Below the pieces are notes generated by a model. It was not told where the DNA came from. It searched no databases and saw only the letters and a list, made by a program, of their open reading frames with translations. The position numbers were made by a program, and so were the translations under genes. A stretch of DNA of 64,000 nucleotides from Paenibacillus glycanilyticus (GTDB lineage Bacteria > Bacillota > Bacilli > Paenibacillales > Paenibacillaceae), in contig NZ_JAMBNP010000007.1 of the NCBI RefSeq assembly GCF_023715145.1, positions 62,001 to 126,000 on the forward strand, given 5' to 3'. Below, piece after piece: positions 8,593 through 17,960 of this stretch; position 1 is the first letter of the stretch; every line of letters begins with the position of its first letter.

Positions 8593-8604
8593 TTAAGCGC
8601 TTAA
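8593..8604. promoter_or_regulatory. LacI/CcpA-type operator at the GH110 transcription start
   Basis: Perfect palindrome TTAAGCGCTTAA with the central CG typical of LacI-family operators and cre sites. It starts four bases downstream of the -10 box and covers the predicted +1, a classic position for repression. Confidence 0.55.
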
Positions 8605-8607
8605 TAT

Positions 8608-8636
8608 ACTTTACAATGATTACCTATCCCGTTCAA
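8608..8636 (-). promoter_or_regulatory. Sigma-A promoter of the GH110 gene
   Basis: TTGAAC (8631-8636), 17-base spacer, TAAAGT (8608-8613) on the minus strand. Confidence 0.6.
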
Positions 8637-8774
8637 TATCGATTGCGGAACGGGCAATAAGACCGCCTGCATCCAAACGGCTTGTCCGGATTGCCACAAG
8701 AGAGATTCGACTCCGGCAAAAAGGAAGAAGCTCCGCCGCATAACACGCCGAAGCCCCTCACTTGCCAAGCCTTG

Positions 8775-10439
8775 TTATTTGCCTTGCTTCGCCATCTGCT
8801 CGGTAACCTCTTTAATGGCGTCCTGCAGTCCCTTGCCGTCGTAGCTCTTCTGCACGTCGTGCAGCATTTTGACGGGATCGTCCTTGCCAAGCACGATGCG
8901 GATAAAGTCGTCGTCGAAGTTGATCGCCGACAATTTGTCCTTGGCCGGCGTCGACATCGAGAAGATATCGAAGGCTGTCGGAATCGCCTTGGCGTTGTCC
9001 ATTTGCCATTTCAGCTCGCCCTGAATGAAATCCACCACGTCGTCGCCCTTGGCGACTCTGTTCGCCGGGCTGTCTTCCAGGGCGCTTGCGTCTCTCCAGG
9101 CAGCCAGAGCTTGAATAATATCAAGCGAAGGGTATTCCTTGTGAAGATCAATATAGTTGTCTCCGTCCTTCGGACGAGTAATCGTAATTTGGTCGCCGCT
9201 CTTCGTATAGTCCTTGCCCTCGATACCGTAGTCGTACATTTCCTTCGCCTCCGGCGAAAGCAGCCAATCGTAGATGCGCAGAATGCGGTCGAGCTTCTTG
9301 TCGTCAACCTCGGCGTTAATCATCGACTCCGACCAGAACGATTGCGTCGTATGACGGTATACCGTGCCGTCGGCGGCAGGCCACAGATGAAGAATTTTGA
9401 CATGGTCGAAAAATTTCTCGCCGGGGTTGTTCTTCTCCCACTCGGCTTTGATCCCTGTTGGACCGCTGACGGAGCCTACGTTATACGCAAGCGCCCCTGC
9501 CTTGCCCTGATAAAACTTCTGATTCGCTTCGCCGGCCTTTTCAACCGCAAAGTCCTGATCGAGCGCGCCGTCCGCGTATAGCTTGCGGGCTTGCGTGACA
9601 ACCTGATCCATCTGCTTGGAAGCGTAGAACGGAATCCATTTGCCGTCCTCCTGCAACCAGCTGGAGTTGTCGTATTGCGGGAATGCAGGCATGAAGACCG
9701 ATTTGAAATAGCCCAGCGTGTTCATGACGATGCCGGTCGTATCTTTCTTGCCGTTGCCATCGGGATCCTGCTCGGCAAACGCTTTCAGCATCGCATGGAA
9801 TTCATCGAAGCTCTGCGGGTCCTTGATGCCGAGCTTATCCATCCAGTCCTTGCGCACGTAAATGGCCCGGTCGACCGCCCACATGTCGGTATTCGGATAG
9901 GTCATCCGCGGAATCGCATACAGCTTGCCGTCGCGGTAGACGCCTTGCACGTCGGGTGCCTTGGCCACCTTCTCGACGTTCGGGTATGCGCTTAAATCAT
10001 CCGGCAAAGGATGAATGAGCTCTTGGCTGACCCATTCATTGTACGTGCCCGGATTGTCGTTGACGATGCTGTTGGTGATGATATCCGGAAGCTGTCCGGC
10101 CGCGGCCCATACCTGATTCTTCTCCTTATAGGTGTCCCAGCCGATATCGACCGGTTTAAGCGTCACGTTAAAGTCCTTCTCGAGCTTCTGCACGAGATCA
10201 TCGTGCTGCTGGAAGCCGACGCCGATTCCCCACCAAGAGAGGGAAATATCCATATGATCCTTGAACGGATTGTTCTCGGCCGGAGCACTCGAAGCGCCAG
10301 TATCGGCTGTATCGGCAGAGGCCGCGGGCGTATTGCCCGAATTGTTCGAATTGCCGCCCGAGCTGCTGCATCCGGAAACGATCGATGCCGTCAAGACGGT
10401 GATTAAGCTGAGCGAGCCCAGCAGTTTTGCTTTCCTCAT
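8775..10439 (-). CDS. Extracellular solute-binding lipoprotein (LipO family, CUT1-like)
   Basis: A 554-residue lipoprotein that would capture an oligosaccharide outside the membrane for the two permeases encoded just upstream in the operon. It has a signal peptide with lipobox VSGC (Cys24) and a Ser/Gly/Asn-rich linker to residue about 55. The periplasmic-binding-protein fold follows, with LPDIITNSIV, DGKLYAIPRMTYPNTDMW and IYVRKDWMDKLGI, which are characteristic of the large LipO-type proteins of Paenibacillus and Bacillus. AGGGGG precedes the ATG by nine bases. The genomic link to GH110 suggests an alpha-galactosylated ligand; this is inference. Confidence 0.88.
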   Translation of the reverse strand: MRKAKLLGSLSLITVLTASIVSGCSSSGGNSNNSGNTPAASADTADTGASSAPAENNPFKDHMDISLSWWGIGVGFQQHDDLVQKLEKDFNVTLKPVDIGWDTYKEKNQVWAAAGQLPDIITNSIVNDNPGTYNEWVSQELIHPLPDDLSAYPNVEKVAKAPDVQGVYRDGKLYAIPRMTYPNTDMWAVDRAIYVRKDWMDKLGIKDPQSFDEFHAMLKAFAEQDPDGNGKKDTTGIVMNTLGYFKSVFMPAFPQYDNSSWLQEDGKWIPFYASKQMDQVVTQARKLYADGALDQDFAVEKAGEANQKFYQGKAGALAYNVGSVSGPTGIKAEWEKNNPGEKFFDHVKILHLWPAADGTVYRHTTQSFWSESMINAEVDDKKLDRILRIYDWLLSPEAKEMYDYGIEGKDYTKSGDQITITRPKDGDNYIDLHKEYPSLDIIQALAAWRDASALEDSPANRVAKGDDVVDFIQGELKWQMDNAKAIPTAFDIFSMSTPAKDKLSAINFDDDFIRIVLGKDDPVKMLHDVQKSYDGKGLQDAIKEVTEQMAKQGK

Positions 10440-10490
10440 TTCTCTTATCCCCCTAATGTTAAAATTTATAATAACAGCATGACGCCCTTA

Positions 10491-11426
10491 TTATCCTTTA
10501 ACGGATCCGATCATAACGCCCTTGGCAAAATATTTTTGCAGGAAAGGATACAAGCAGACGATTGGCAGCGCGCTGACGACGAGCACCGCCATCTTCAGCA
10601 TTTCCGGCTGGAGATCGGAATTCTGCAGCTGAACGCTGGTCGTGATACTCGAGAGCACCTGCGCATAATTGGTGAGCAGCTCGCGAAGCAGCGCCTGCAT
10701 AGGAAGCAGATTCACGTTGGTCATGAACAAAACGCCGTACCACCATTCGTTCCAGCGGTCCACCGCGTAGAACAGGGTAATCGTGGCGATCATCGGCATC
10801 GAGATCGGCACGATGATTTTGACCAGCACCTGAAGCTCGTTGGCGCCGTCTATCTTGGCCGATTCCTCCAGTGCCGCCGGAAGCGTCCGGAAGAAGGCGA
10901 TGCAAATGATCAGGTAGAACGTGTTGACCGCCACCGGAAGCACCATGACGAGCAGATTGTTGATCAGGTGCAGATTTTTCATCGTGAGATAGAACGGAAT
11001 GAGCCCCCCGTTGAAGAACATGGTGAAGATGATGCCCGACATGACGATTTTTCGGCCGGGAAAACCCGTCTTCGACATAACGAAGGCGCCCGTGACGGTG
11101 ACAAGCATATTGATTGACGTGCCGACGACCGTCACGAACAGCGTGACCAGCAGAGCCTTCAGAAACCGCGGCTCATGCAAAATATAACTGTAGGCCGACA
11201 GGTCGAAGGTCGTCGGAACGAGATAGACCAGCTGCTTCGAGATCGCCGCCGTGTTGCTGAACGACATCAGCACGACATTATAGAACGGCAGGATCGTACA
11301 GATCGTCAGTAAAATAAGGACGAAGTGGATGACGAAGTCTGCGATGCTGAATTTGCGCCGCCTGCGCGGCCCCTGACGAACTTCGGGCGACGACTGGGCA
11401 GCGGTTGCGGTCGTATTCGATTCCAT
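10491..11426 (-). CDS. CUT1 ABC sugar transporter permease, YtcP/CarB-like
   Basis: A 311-residue inner-membrane subunit with six hydrophobic helices and the cytoplasmic EAA loop ALEESAKIDGANELQVLVKIIVP that docks the ATPase. The basic N-terminus (GPRRRRKFSIADF) and the LTICTILPFYNVVLMSFSN first helix are typical of YtcP-type partners of LplB. The ATG overlaps the TAA stop of the preceding permease gene (TAATG), so the two are translationally coupled. No ATPase gene is present in the locus. Confidence 0.9.
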   Translation of the reverse strand: MESNTTATAAQSSPEVRQGPRRRRKFSIADFVIHFVLILLTICTILPFYNVVLMSFSNTAAISKQLVYLVPTTFDLSAYSYILHEPRFLKALLVTLFVTVVGTSINMLVTVTGAFVMSKTGFPGRKIVMSGIIFTMFFNGGLIPFYLTMKNLHLINNLLVMVLPVAVNTFYLIICIAFFRTLPAALEESAKIDGANELQVLVKIIVPISMPMIATITLFYAVDRWNEWWYGVLFMTNVNLLPMQALLRELLTNYAQVLSSITTSVQLQNSDLQPEMLKMAVLVVSALPIVCLYPFLQKYFAKGVMIGSVKG

Positions 11427-12334
11427 TATACCAGTCCCTCCCCGCCCAATCTTTTTACGATGAAGTTGGCGCTGTACAGCAGGGCGAAGTTCAGAACCGC
11501 CTTGAACAAGCCGATCGCGGTCGTGACGCCGAACCCTAGACCGCTGTCAAAGGCCGACCGGTAGACGTAGGTGTCGATAATGTCGCCGGTGCTGTAGACG
11601 CCGGGATTGTATAGGTTGAAAATCTGATCGAAGCCGCCGTTCATCGCATTGCCGACGGCCAGAATGAGCAGAATTCCCGCCGTTCCGCGAATCGAAGGCC
11701 AGGTGACCGACAATAGCTGCTGGAAGCGGCCGGCTCCGTCCACATAGGCCGCTTCGTACAGCTCCGGGTTGATCCCCGCGATTGCCGCCAGATAGATGAT
11801 CGCGCTCCAGCCGACCTCCTTCCATATGCTCGAGATGAACACGATCGGCCTGAACAGGGACGGATCGGTCAGGAACGTAACCTTCTCAAAGCCCAGCAAA
11901 GCAAGCAGCTCGTTGAGCACCCCCGCGCTTCCCAGGAAGTTGAACATGATGCCGCTGATGATCACCCACGAAATAAAGTGCGGGAACGTATACACCGTCT
12001 GGTAAAATTTTTTGAGCTTCTCTCTCGCCACCTCATTGATCATCAGCGCGAGAATGATCGCGACCGGAAATTCGAAAATGATCCGGCCGCAGCTGATGTA
12101 GACCGTGTTCCAAAACGCTTTCCAGAAATCGCTCTGCCCCACCAGCTCCTTAAAGTTGCTGAGGCCGATCCACGGACTTCCAAGTATGCCTTCGCGGATG
12201 TGAAAGTCCTTGAATGCGAGCAGCACTCCGTACATCGGCAGATATTGAAACAAAGCGTAATAAAGCAAGGTAGGAAGGAGAAGCAGATACAGATAACGGA
12301 ATTTATATAATTCCTTCCCGATAGATTTCCCCAT
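11426..12334 (-). CDS. CUT1 ABC sugar transporter permease, LplB-like
   Basis: A 302-residue permease with six transmembrane helices, LLLLPTLLYYALFQYLPMYG in the first and the EAA loop LYEAAYVDGAGRFQQLLSVTWPSI. It pairs with the YtcP-like permease to form the channel for the LipO-type binding protein. An upstream in-frame ATG exists at 12361, but AAGGAGG is ideally placed six bases before the ATG at 12334, which starts MGKSIGKEL. It is the first gene of the transporter operon. Confidence 0.9.
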   Translation of the reverse strand: MGKSIGKELYKFRYLYLLLLPTLLYYALFQYLPMYGVLLAFKDFHIREGILGSPWIGLSNFKELVGQSDFWKAFWNTVYISCGRIIFEFPVAIILALMINEVAREKLKKFYQTVYTFPHFISWVIISGIMFNFLGSAGVLNELLALLGFEKVTFLTDPSLFRPIVFISSIWKEVGWSAIIYLAAIAGINPELYEAAYVDGAGRFQQLLSVTWPSIRGTAGILLILAVGNAMNGGFDQIFNLYNPGVYSTGDIIDTYVYRSAFDSGLGFGVTTAIGLFKAVLNFALLYSANFIVKRLGGEGLV

Positions 12335-12411
12335 TGCGAACCTCCTTGTAAGCGTTGCCATTTGCTATCACCTATACTACCAGCCGAGCATCGCCCCGGG
12401 TATGCACGCAA

Positions 12412-12440
12412 TTTATAGGTTCCTCCTCCCAAATCGTCCA
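12412..12440 (-). promoter_or_regulatory. Possible promoter of the LipO/YtcP/LplB-type transporter operon
   Basis: TGGACG (12435-12440), 17-base spacer, TATAAA (12412-12417) on the minus strand, just downstream of the terminator that ends the two-component operon. Confidence 0.4.
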
Positions 12441-12447
12441 TGCCTAT

Positions 12448-12478
12448 AAAAAAAGAAAACCTTCGGCGAAGGTTTTCT
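12448..12478 (-). terminator. Terminator of the two-component operon (bidirectional in form)
   Basis: Perfect 9-bp stem GAAAACCTT/AAGGTTTTC with a 5-base loop and runs of seven or more T on both strands. It separates the regulator operon from the transporter operon. Confidence 0.85.
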
Positions 12479-12517
12479 AAAAAAAATCCATAACGGTACT
12501 AAAAATAGTGCATAGTA

Positions 12518-13936
12518 TCACTTCCGCTCGCTGCGGTATTGAGTCGGCGTCTTGCCGGTCATTTTCTTAAACAGCCTCGCAAAATAAAAATAGTCGTTGT
12601 AGCCGATTTTCTCGGCAATCTCATGAATCGAATAATCCTCGTCCTCATCAAGCAGCTTGCATGCGTGCGCGATCCGCAGCTGGGACATGTAGCCGACGAA
12701 CGTCTCGCCGACCTCCTTCTTGAACAGCTGGCTGATATAGCTGGGATTCATGAAAAATTGCTCCGACAGGCTCTGCAGCGACAGCTCCTCGCGGAAATGG
12801 TCGGTCACGTACTGCAGGATCTGGTTGAAGGTCCGGTTCTTCGTCTCCGGGGGATGCGCCTCGCCGCCGCGGCAGTGGCGGACAACAAGCGCCTGCAGCT
12901 CGCCGAGCATGTCGAACACGTCGCCGTACGACTGGACAAGCTGCTCGTAGCTGTACAGCGTTTCCTCCGTCTGCCCCAGCTTGAACAGGAACGAGATCGT
13001 CATGTTATACACCCGGAAGGCGTGGCGGGTGGACAGCGCGTCTTCCCGGAACAGCTCCGCGATATGGCGGAACGCCGCATCGATCGCCGGCATATCGGCG
13101 GCGCCGATCGCGTCGCTTATCTCCGACATCCGCCGGTTCAGCTCGTTTTCCTTGTACGGCCGGTGATCGTAAACGCCCTGCTCTCTTGTCACGAAGAACT
13201 GATGGGCCAGCATATCCGCTCCCGCAATGGCGCTGCGCAGCTCGCTGAGATCGGTAACTCGGGCTCCGATGCCGATACCCGACAGATCTGGCGGGAACTG
13301 CGTCCGCAAGCCGGCCGCCAGCTCCTCCGCCTTGGCCGTCCCGAGCAGGTAGGCGGTCTTCGAAGGTCCCATCTTCAACCGGATCGAAGGCCCGCGCAAA
13401 CCTGGCAGCTCGCCCGATCCGACCGATACCACAGGGACGATGCCCGCCGTCGCCCAGTCCCCGATGCCAATCCGCTCTAGCTCGCCTTGAAGCTTTGCGC
13501 GAGCGTCTTCGCTTGGCTCCTCGAGCAGCTGAACGAGCGGCGAATCGGCCGTTCCTTTGGCGGCATCGAGCAGCTTGCCAAGCTTTATCAGGACGCCGGA
13601 AATTTCCGGCTCGTCGAAAGGCTTCAGACAGTAGGCAACTGCGCCGTAAGACATGGCCTTTTGCGCGTAGGCGAATTCGGCATAGCCGCTGACGACGACG
13701 AAATGGACCGGGAAGCCGATATTCCGACCCCGCTGGATCAGCTCCAGCCCGCTCATCTCCGGCATCCGGATGTCGGTGAAGACGACATCCGGCCGCAGCC
13801 TGCGCATCTCCTCCAGCGCATCCATCCCGTTATTTGCCTGACCGGCCACTTCGAACCCATAGCGGCCCCAATCCATTAGATCTTTAAGACTCTCCAGCAC
13901 CCAGCTCTCGTCGTCTACAATGAGCACCTTATGCAT
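12518..13936 (-). CDS. YesN-type response regulator with AraC DNA-binding domain
   Basis: A 472-residue regulator: a receiver domain at residues 1-120 with acidic pocket Asp8-Asp9, phospho-acceptor Asp55 in VVFTDIRMPE and a conserved Lys in YCLKPFDEP; a long middle linker; and a C-terminal AraC double HTH (LQSLSEQFFMNPSYISQLFKKE and IHEIAEKIGYNDYFYFARLFKK). The ATG overlaps the kinase stop codon by eight bases and GGAGGG lies in the kinase coding end. It presumably activates the adjacent transporter and GH110 genes when the sugar is sensed. Confidence 0.93.
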   Translation of the reverse strand: MHKVLIVDDESWVLESLKDLMDWGRYGFEVAGQANNGMDALEEMRRLRPDVVFTDIRMPEMSGLELIQRGRNIGFPVHFVVVSGYAEFAYAQKAMSYGAVAYCLKPFDEPEISGVLIKLGKLLDAAKGTADSPLVQLLEEPSEDARAKLQGELERIGIGDWATAGIVPVVSVGSGELPGLRGPSIRLKMGPSKTAYLLGTAKAEELAAGLRTQFPPDLSGIGIGARVTDLSELRSAIAGADMLAHQFFVTREQGVYDHRPYKENELNRRMSEISDAIGAADMPAIDAAFRHIAELFREDALSTRHAFRVYNMTISFLFKLGQTEETLYSYEQLVQSYGDVFDMLGELQALVVRHCRGGEAHPPETKNRTFNQILQYVTDHFREELSLQSLSEQFFMNPSYISQLFKKEVGETFVGYMSQLRIAHACKLLDEDEDYSIHEIAEKIGYNDYFYFARLFKKMTGKTPTQYRSERK

Positions 13937-15716
13937 CCGGCACCCTCCTCTCTCCTATGATCAGCTCGACCCGCGTGCCGGATCCCGTCCCGCCGTCGAT
14001 GCGCAGCCCGCAATCGCCGCCAAACAGAAGACGGATGCGGTTATTGACGTTGACCAGGCCGATGCTTTTGCTCTCGCCGTGCTCCTCCGGCCCCGAGGAG
14101 GCGGACAACATGCGGCGCAGCTCCTCGAGCCGAGCGGGCTCGATGCCGATGCCGTCATCCTCTACCTGCACGATCAACTGGCCATCGCCGCTAACGGCGC
14201 CTCTGATCCACAGCCTCCCCTTCTTAAGCGTCGGCTCGAAGCCGTGATAGATCGCGTTCTCCGCGATCGGCTGCAAGATCATTTTCGGCACGCGGAACGC
14301 CAGCGCATCGCCTGTCAGCTCGTAATGGACGTCGAACCTGCCCTCGAAGCGGATTTGCTGGATTCGGATATACGAATCGACCATGCGGATTTCCTCACTC
14401 AGCGGTACCTCGCTCGAGCCTTTAATGCTGTAGCGGAATATGCTCGACAGCGACCGCGTCATCGTTTTGATTTTATCCTGACCCTCGACGACGGCGATTC
14501 CCGTAATCGCTTCCAACGTGTTGTACAAAAAATGGGGATTGATCTGGCTGCGCAAAAAGGCGAGCTCCGACTTTTTCTTCTCCAGCTCGGTGCTGTAAAG
14601 CCGCGTATTCGTCTCGAGCAGGCTCTGCGTCAAATGGTCGATCTCGTCGAGCATGCTGTTCAGCTCCGTCGCCACGATGCTGATCTCCATGTAGCCCTGG
14701 AGCGAAATCCGCTTTTTGAGCTTGAGCGGATCCCCCCGCCTCAGCGTCGTGATAAAGAAGATCAACTTTTTGAGTGGACGCAGGATGTTGTTGACGATAA
14801 ACATGAACGGAACGGCCAGCATGAGCAAGGCGATGCCCAGTATGATCAGCTCCTGCCTGCGGATGTCGAGCAGATCGCGAAGCAGCTCGTTTTCGGGCAC
14901 CATGCTGAGGACGGTACCGTCAATTTCGGGCAGCTCTTCCGACTCGACCACGTAGCTTTGGTTTTTCCATTCCACGATTCGGTTGCCCCCGCTCTGCGGG
15001 TTCTCCTCCATGGCCGGGAATTCGCTCCCGGCGCTCAGCGAGGAATTGCTTGCGACGATTTTGCGGTCGCGGTCGAGCAAATAGATTTGCGTGCCGGCCT
15101 GCTTGGGCGAGTATTCCTGCTCGCTCATGAGGGCGGTCGGGTCAACGATAAAGAACGCCGTCCCTATATTGCGGTTGAACAGCTCCCCGGGCAGCGAATA
15201 AACGATGGAAGTGGCGAAGACGAGCATGTCGGCGCCGCCGTACAAACCTTCGAACGTGCGCATCCCCTCATAGGAGGCATTCAGATCCTGGACGGAGAGC
15301 TGAGCCCGAAGCGGCGCCAGATAGCGGTTGCCCCCGGCAAGGTCGATCCATGTGTCGTTGTTGCCGGAGATGACGATGTCCTGAATGCCTTCCTTCAGAT
15401 CCTTCTGACCGCTCAAATACTTGTTCAGCTTGATGAACTTGTCGTAGCGGACCAAATTGTCCTTCTCCACCAGATAATCCTGGATATCCGGATTGTAGGA
15501 AATATCCTGCATGAGGCGGTAGATGACGTCCCGGTTGGAGGCGACGTTCTTCTTCATTTCCGCCACCGTCTGTCTTACGTATTCCTCATGGCTGCGGGTG
15601 ATCATGCCCGACATCATGGAGTAGGTATGCAGAACGATCACCAGAATGACGATGATGGTCGAACCGGCCAAAATGAGCAGCTGCGAACGAATCGACAATT
15701 TTCTCAGGAAAGCCAT
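13929..15716 (-). CDS. YesM-type sensor histidine kinase
   Basis: A 595-residue membrane kinase: transmembrane helix at about 13-35, a roughly 250-residue extracellular dCache-like sensor, a second helix near 290-310 (ELIILGIALLMLAVPFMF), HAMP linker (LRPLKKLIFFI), His_kinase domain with phospho-acceptor His395 in QINPHFLYNTLEAI, and HATPase_c with N, G1 and G2 boxes (QPIAENAIYHG, VEDDGIGI, GLVNVNNRIRLLFG). Its gene is first in a two-gene operon with the YesN-type regulator. Such pairs sense oligosaccharides or binding-protein complexes at the cell surface. Confidence 0.93.
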   Translation of the reverse strand: MAFLRKLSIRSQLLILAGSTIIVILVIVLHTYSMMSGMITRSHEEYVRQTVAEMKKNVASNRDVIYRLMQDISYNPDIQDYLVEKDNLVRYDKFIKLNKYLSGQKDLKEGIQDIVISGNNDTWIDLAGGNRYLAPLRAQLSVQDLNASYEGMRTFEGLYGGADMLVFATSIVYSLPGELFNRNIGTAFFIVDPTALMSEQEYSPKQAGTQIYLLDRDRKIVASNSSLSAGSEFPAMEENPQSGGNRIVEWKNQSYVVESEELPEIDGTVLSMVPENELLRDLLDIRRQELIILGIALLMLAVPFMFIVNNILRPLKKLIFFITTLRRGDPLKLKKRISLQGYMEISIVATELNSMLDEIDHLTQSLLETNTRLYSTELEKKKSELAFLRSQINPHFLYNTLEAITGIAVVEGQDKIKTMTRSLSSIFRYSIKGSSEVPLSEEIRMVDSYIRIQQIRFEGRFDVHYELTGDALAFRVPKMILQPIAENAIYHGFEPTLKKGRLWIRGAVSGDGQLIVQVEDDGIGIEPARLEELRRMLSASSGPEEHGESKSIGLVNVNNRIRLLFGGDCGLRIDGGTGSGTRVELIIGERRVPDA

Positions 15717-15752
15717 GGCGCACCGTCCCCGTCTTCAAAATCTTTATGTGCT

Positions 15753-15782
15753 ATTATGAGCATGAACGAAGACGGGCGTCAA
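15753..15782 (-). promoter_or_regulatory. Sigma-A promoter of the two-component operon
   Basis: TTGACG (15777-15782), 18-base spacer, CATAAT (15753-15758) on the minus strand, 37 bases before the kinase ATG. Confidence 0.55.
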
Positions 15783-15802
15783 TTATCGCCTTGGGAGACG
15801 GC

Positions 15803-15836
15803 AAAAAGCCGATGGATGCCTCTCGGTTCCATCGGC
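15803..15836 (-). terminator. Terminator after the two oxidoreductase genes
   Basis: GCCGATGG pairs with CCATCGGC, followed by TTTTT on the minus strand. Confidence 0.8.
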
Positions 15837-15848
15837 CCATCTGTTGCC

Positions 15849-16832
15849 TTATAGCTCGACCGGCTGTCCCAGCCTCGCGGACTCGTAAGCAGCCAGCGCC
15901 ACGGCGGCGGACCGCAAGCCGTCCTCGCCGGTTATCGGCACCGGCTTGCCCTCCAGCAGCGACCCTACGAACGACTCGATCATCAGCCGATCCATGTCGT
16001 CGCCCCAATAGCTCCAGCTGCCCTTGCCGGCAAGATCGCTGTACACCTCATTCTTCTGGGCGAAGCCGTCGACGGAGATGCTGCCTTTCGTGCCGATGAT
16101 TTCCATCGTCACGTCGCCCCAGGTCGGGAACGATTTCGGCCGGGACCAGCTCGTATCGATGACGGCGAAGGCGCCTCCGGCGAATTTCACGTGAACGAGG
16201 CCCGCATCGTCGATTTCCGTTTCGCCAAACCGCGATGCCGCATATCCGTAAACCTCCTTCACTTCGGAGCCGATCATCCAGTTCAATAGGTCCATCACAT
16301 GCACCGTATGGTCAAGCAGCGCTCCGCCGCCCGACAGCGCCTTGTCGGTAAACCAGCCGCCGGGATTCGTCCCGTGGTTGGTTCCTTTGACGGCGACGAT
16401 GTCGCCGATATCGCCGCGCTCGATCGCGGCTTTGGCGCCGGTCACGGCCGGCAGATAGCGGCACGGGAAAGCGGTCATCAGCTGAACGCCGTTAACCCGG
16501 GCGGCGGCGATCATCCGTTCCATTTCACGGACGGAGATGCCAAGCGGCTTCTCGCACAGCACATGCTTTCGCGCCTCGGCTGCCGCGATCGCGTGCTTGG
16601 CATGATGGACGTTCTCCGAGCAGATGACGATGGCATCGGCGTCGGTAGCGAGCAGCTCCCGATAATCGGCGTAGTAAGGCAGGCCGGTGCGTTCGATAAT
16701 CGAGGCCACGCGGCTCTGCGATTCGTCGGCGATGCCAACGATCTCGACCTCCGGCATGGCGGCCAGATTCGCTAAATAGCTGTTCGCATGGCCGTGCGCA
16801 AAGCTGATCAGCCCTACTTTCAGTTTTTTCAC
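15849..16832 (-). CDS. Gfo/Idh/MocA-family oxidoreductase, SFAHGHA subtype
   Basis: A 327-residue NAD(P)-dependent sugar or cyclitol dehydrogenase-like protein. The C-terminal half has the family signature, with CEKPLGISVREMERM (catalytic-type Lys in EKP) and LLDHTVHVMDLLNW. The nucleotide-binding loop is unusual: GLISFAHGHANSY replaces the normal GxGxxG, a feature of a subset of the family. The start is GTG at 16832 with AAGGAGGAG upstream. It is second of a two-gene operon with another Gfo/Idh/MocA gene, 19 bases after it. The substrate is unknown. Confidence 0.85.
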   Translation of the reverse strand: MKKLKVGLISFAHGHANSYLANLAAMPEVEIVGIADESQSRVASIIERTGLPYYADYRELLATDADAIVICSENVHHAKHAIAAAEARKHVLCEKPLGISVREMERMIAAARVNGVQLMTAFPCRYLPAVTGAKAAIERGDIGDIVAVKGTNHGTNPGGWFTDKALSGGGALLDHTVHVMDLLNWMIGSEVKEVYGYAASRFGETEIDDAGLVHVKFAGGAFAVIDTSWSRPKSFPTWGDVTMEIIGTKGSISVDGFAQKNEVYSDLAGKGSWSYWGDDMDRLMIESFVGSLLEGKPVPITGEDGLRSAAVALAAYESARLGQPVEL

Positions 16833-16851
16833 CGTTTACTCCTCCTTGCGA

Positions 16852-17829
16852 TCATAATAAAACGACCTTTCCCGTCTGTATCGATTCCAGCGCCGCAAGC
16901 GCAATGCGCAGCGCCTCCCGCGCGTCCTCCGCCGTAACTAACGGCTCCGAGCCGTCCCGCGCGCACGCCAGAAAATGCGCCAGCTCCCGGTCGTACGGGC
17001 TCATAATGCCAGGACTTTGCGGAATTTCGGCAAACCGCCCTTCCCTTTCGGCCTGAGCCCGGGTGCGGACGTGCAGCGAGCCGGAGGCTGAGCTGTCCAG
17101 CCGGATCAATCCCGCGGAGCCGGAAATTTCGGCCGCGTACCGGAACGGACCGGGGTCGCCCCAATGCGCTTCCAGGTTGGCGGCCGCCCCGTTTGCGAAC
17201 TCCAGCGTTACCAAGGCGTAATCCGAGTCGTCCGTGCAGGCGTTCATGGCGTAGACCGACTTGACCTCGCCCCAGATCCACCGCATAAAATCGATGTCAT
17301 GGATCATCATGTCGACGATGACGCCGCCGCTCTTCGCATGATCCTTGAACCAACCCCTCGCGTTCCCGGGATGGCCGCCGACCCGCTTCGCATGGGCGAC
17401 GCCGGGTTCGCCGATGCTTCCTCCTTCAATCTGCCTGCGTACCTGCCCGTATTCGGGAAAAAACCGGACGACATGTCCAACGAACAGCCGAACGCCGTTT
17501 AGGCGGCATGCCTCGATGATCTCGTCGGTATCCTCCAGCGACAGCGCGACCGGTTTCTCGCAAATGACATGCTTGCCGGCCTCCGCCGCCTCCAGCACGG
17601 CCTGCTTGTGCAAATAGCTCGGCAGCGCGATGCTGATGACCTGCGGATCCGTCTGTTCCAGCATATCGGCTAAAGAGCAGAAGGCCCGTGTTCCCGTCTT
17701 GCGGGCCAGTTCGCCGGCCAGCTCCGCATCGATATCGCATACGCCGACTAACTCGGCATCCGCCATTCCGGCGAAGCTTTGCGCATGCACATGCCCCATG
17801 CCGCCGCAGCCTACCACCGCTACTCTCAT
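16852..17829 (-). CDS. Gfo/Idh/MocA-family oxidoreductase
   Basis: A 325-residue dehydrogenase with a standard Rossmann loop VVGCGGMGHVHAQ, acidic residue at the end of strand two (VGVCDIDAE), EKPVALSLEDTDEI with the catalytic-type Lys, and DMMIHDIDFMRWIWG. It probably oxidises or epimerises a sugar or inositol derivative with NAD. A GTG three codons upstream is too close to AAGGAG; the ATG at 17829 is ten bases away and is preferred. It begins the two-gene operon, divergent from an AraC regulator. Confidence 0.88.
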   Translation of the reverse strand: MRVAVVGCGGMGHVHAQSFAGMADAELVGVCDIDAELAGELARKTGTRAFCSLADMLEQTDPQVISIALPSYLHKQAVLEAAEAGKHVICEKPVALSLEDTDEIIEACRLNGVRLFVGHVVRFFPEYGQVRRQIEGGSIGEPGVAHAKRVGGHPGNARGWFKDHAKSGGVIVDMMIHDIDFMRWIWGEVKSVYAMNACTDDSDYALVTLEFANGAAANLEAHWGDPGPFRYAAEISGSAGLIRLDSSASGSLHVRTRAQAEREGRFAEIPQSPGIMSPYDRELAHFLACARDGSEPLVTAEDAREALRIALAALESIQTGKVVLL

Positions 17830-17871
17830 CTCGGACACTCTCCTTCTTTTATGGTATACTTCACATAAATT

Positions 17872-17900
17872 ATCTTAGTACGAGGGTTTGCGGGCCACAA
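17872..17900 (-). promoter_or_regulatory. Sigma-A-like promoter of the oxidoreductase operon
   Basis: TTGTGG (17895-17900), 17-base spacer, TAAGAT (17872-17877) on the minus strand in the divergent region. Confidence 0.45.
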
Positions 17901-17960
17901 TTACGATATTTGGGCCTTTTGTATCCAAATTGACTATGGCGCAAAGAGGGCGATCAACCG

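Noticed and set aside
13920..15854. 644-codon plus-strand open frame
   Set aside because: It is exactly antisense to the sensor kinase gene, has no family motifs, and shows the Arg/Gln/His-rich composition of a shadow frame.
15849..17829. Assignment of the two Gfo/Idh/MocA proteins to GH109
   Set aside because: They are about 100 residues shorter than typical GH109 enzymes and lack an export signal. Ordinary dehydrogenases remain more likely.
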